Position numbers and translations under genes: made by a program | The notes under the pieces: model-generated | Told to the model about the DNA's origin: nothing | Seen by the model: the letters and a program-made list of their open reading frames with translations, nothing else | Database searches by the model: none | Shown: positions 5,408 through 5,661 of the stretch, in pieces | How positions within the stretch are numbered: position 1 is the first letter of the stretch | Layout: each line of letters begins with the position of its first letter | Origin: Flavobacteriales bacterium | GTDB taxonomy: Bacteria; Bacteroidota; Bacteroidia; Flavobacteriales; BACL11 | Direction of reading: 5' to 3' | NCBI GenBank assembly: GCA_002683775.1 | Contig: NYTT01000074.1 | Location: forward strand, 1 to 5,661 | DNA: 5,661 bases

Positions 5408-5661
5408 ATGAAAACAGCCAATTCACCAGTTACAAAATCTAAAGATATTTTATCAATCAAAAAAATTATCGTTTCAGGACATGAAAATGTAGTATATTGT
5501 GAAGATAAGGATACTGGTCTTAAAGCAATTATTGCAATTCATGATACAACACTGGGACCTGCTTTAGGTGGAACCAGGATGTGGAATTACTCTAATAAAG
5601 AAGATGCACTAAATGATGTTTTAAGACTTTCTAGAGGAATGACTTATAAAGCAGCTATTTC
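5408..5661 (+). CDS. Leucine dehydrogenase (Glu/Leu/Phe/Val dehydrogenase family), N-terminal part
   Basis: NAD-dependent oxidative deaminase of branched-chain amino acids, cytosolic, giving 2-oxo acids and ammonium. Only the first 84 codons lie in the window. After a variable leader (MKTANSPVTKSKDILSIKK) comes HENVVYCEDKDTGLKAIIAI (25-44), TTLGPALGGTRMWNY (47-61), and ALNDVLRLSRGMTYKAAI (67-84). LGGTRMW and RGMTYK are signature blocks of the leucine dehydrogenase branch. Lys81 aligns with the substrate-carboxylate-binding lysine of Bacillus enzymes; the catalytic lysine in the later GGGK motif and the Rossmann domain lie beyond the edge. The ATG at 5408 is in frame and gives a leader of usual length. 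Transcribed away from the ABC exporter. Valine or phenylalanine dehydrogenase activity is possible, but the LGPALGGTRMW block favours leucine. Confidence 0.93.
   Translation, partial: MKTANSPVTKSKDILSIKKIIVSGHENVVYCEDKDTGLKAIIAIHDTTLGPALGGTRMWNYSNKEDALNDVLRLSRGMTYKAAI

Noticed and set aside
5472..5486. Inverted repeat TTTCA-N5-TGAAA
   Set aside because: Lies in the leucine dehydrogenase coding region, short arms with an unmatched 5-base centre; expected by chance.
1..5661. tRNA, rRNA, CRISPR array, insertion sequence or riboswitch
   Set aside because: No tandem spacer-repeat pattern, transposase-like frame, terminal repeats or structured RNA signature seen; nearly all sequence is accounted for by housekeeping genes.

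Overview
The window looks like chromosomal DNA of a low-GC Bacteroidota, most likely a flavobacterium. The base composition is strongly AT-biased. None of the genes has a visible Shine-Dalgarno sequence, and two starts are preceded by TAnnTTTG-type promoter elements (the Bacteroidota -7 signature). The gene set parA, parB, DUF5683, dapB, lepB is the order I recall as typical for that phylum. These assignments rest on reading the proteins by eye, not on database searches.

Layout. On the minus strand, reading right to left, a type I ABC exporter (3532-5280) comes first. After about 100 non-coding bases follows a tightly packed unit: parA (2657-3430), parB (1740-2651), a DUF5683-type secreted or membrane protein (1226-1738), dapB (510-1175) and the first 168 codons of lepB (1-505, cut by the window edge). 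Gaps inside this unit are 5, 1, 50 and 4 bases. On the plus strand, the last 254 bases carry the start of a leucine dehydrogenase gene (from 5408), divergent from the ABC exporter across a 127-base intergenic region.

How the genes may work together. ParA and ParB are a chromosome partition pair. DapB makes tetrahydrodipicolinate for lysine and diaminopimelate (peptidoglycan). LepB removes signal peptides, and the DUF5683 protein itself carries a good signal peptide. The unit therefore mixes chromosome segregation with envelope building. The leucine dehydrogenase (branched-chain amino acid catabolism) and the ABC exporter belong to separate transcription units, although the exporter may read through into parA because no clear terminator separates them.

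The window is mostly ordinary housekeeping sequence, and I see no mobile element, CRISPR array, RNA gene or obvious new system. Points worth a second look are the apparently ATG-less start of the DUF5683 gene, a promoter that would make dapB mRNA nearly leaderless, a parS-like 13/16 match inside dapB, two related 15-base palindromes flanking the ABC gene, and an inverted repeat inside parA. The exporter's longest open frame also runs 60 codons past its likely start, antisense to leucine dehydrogenase.
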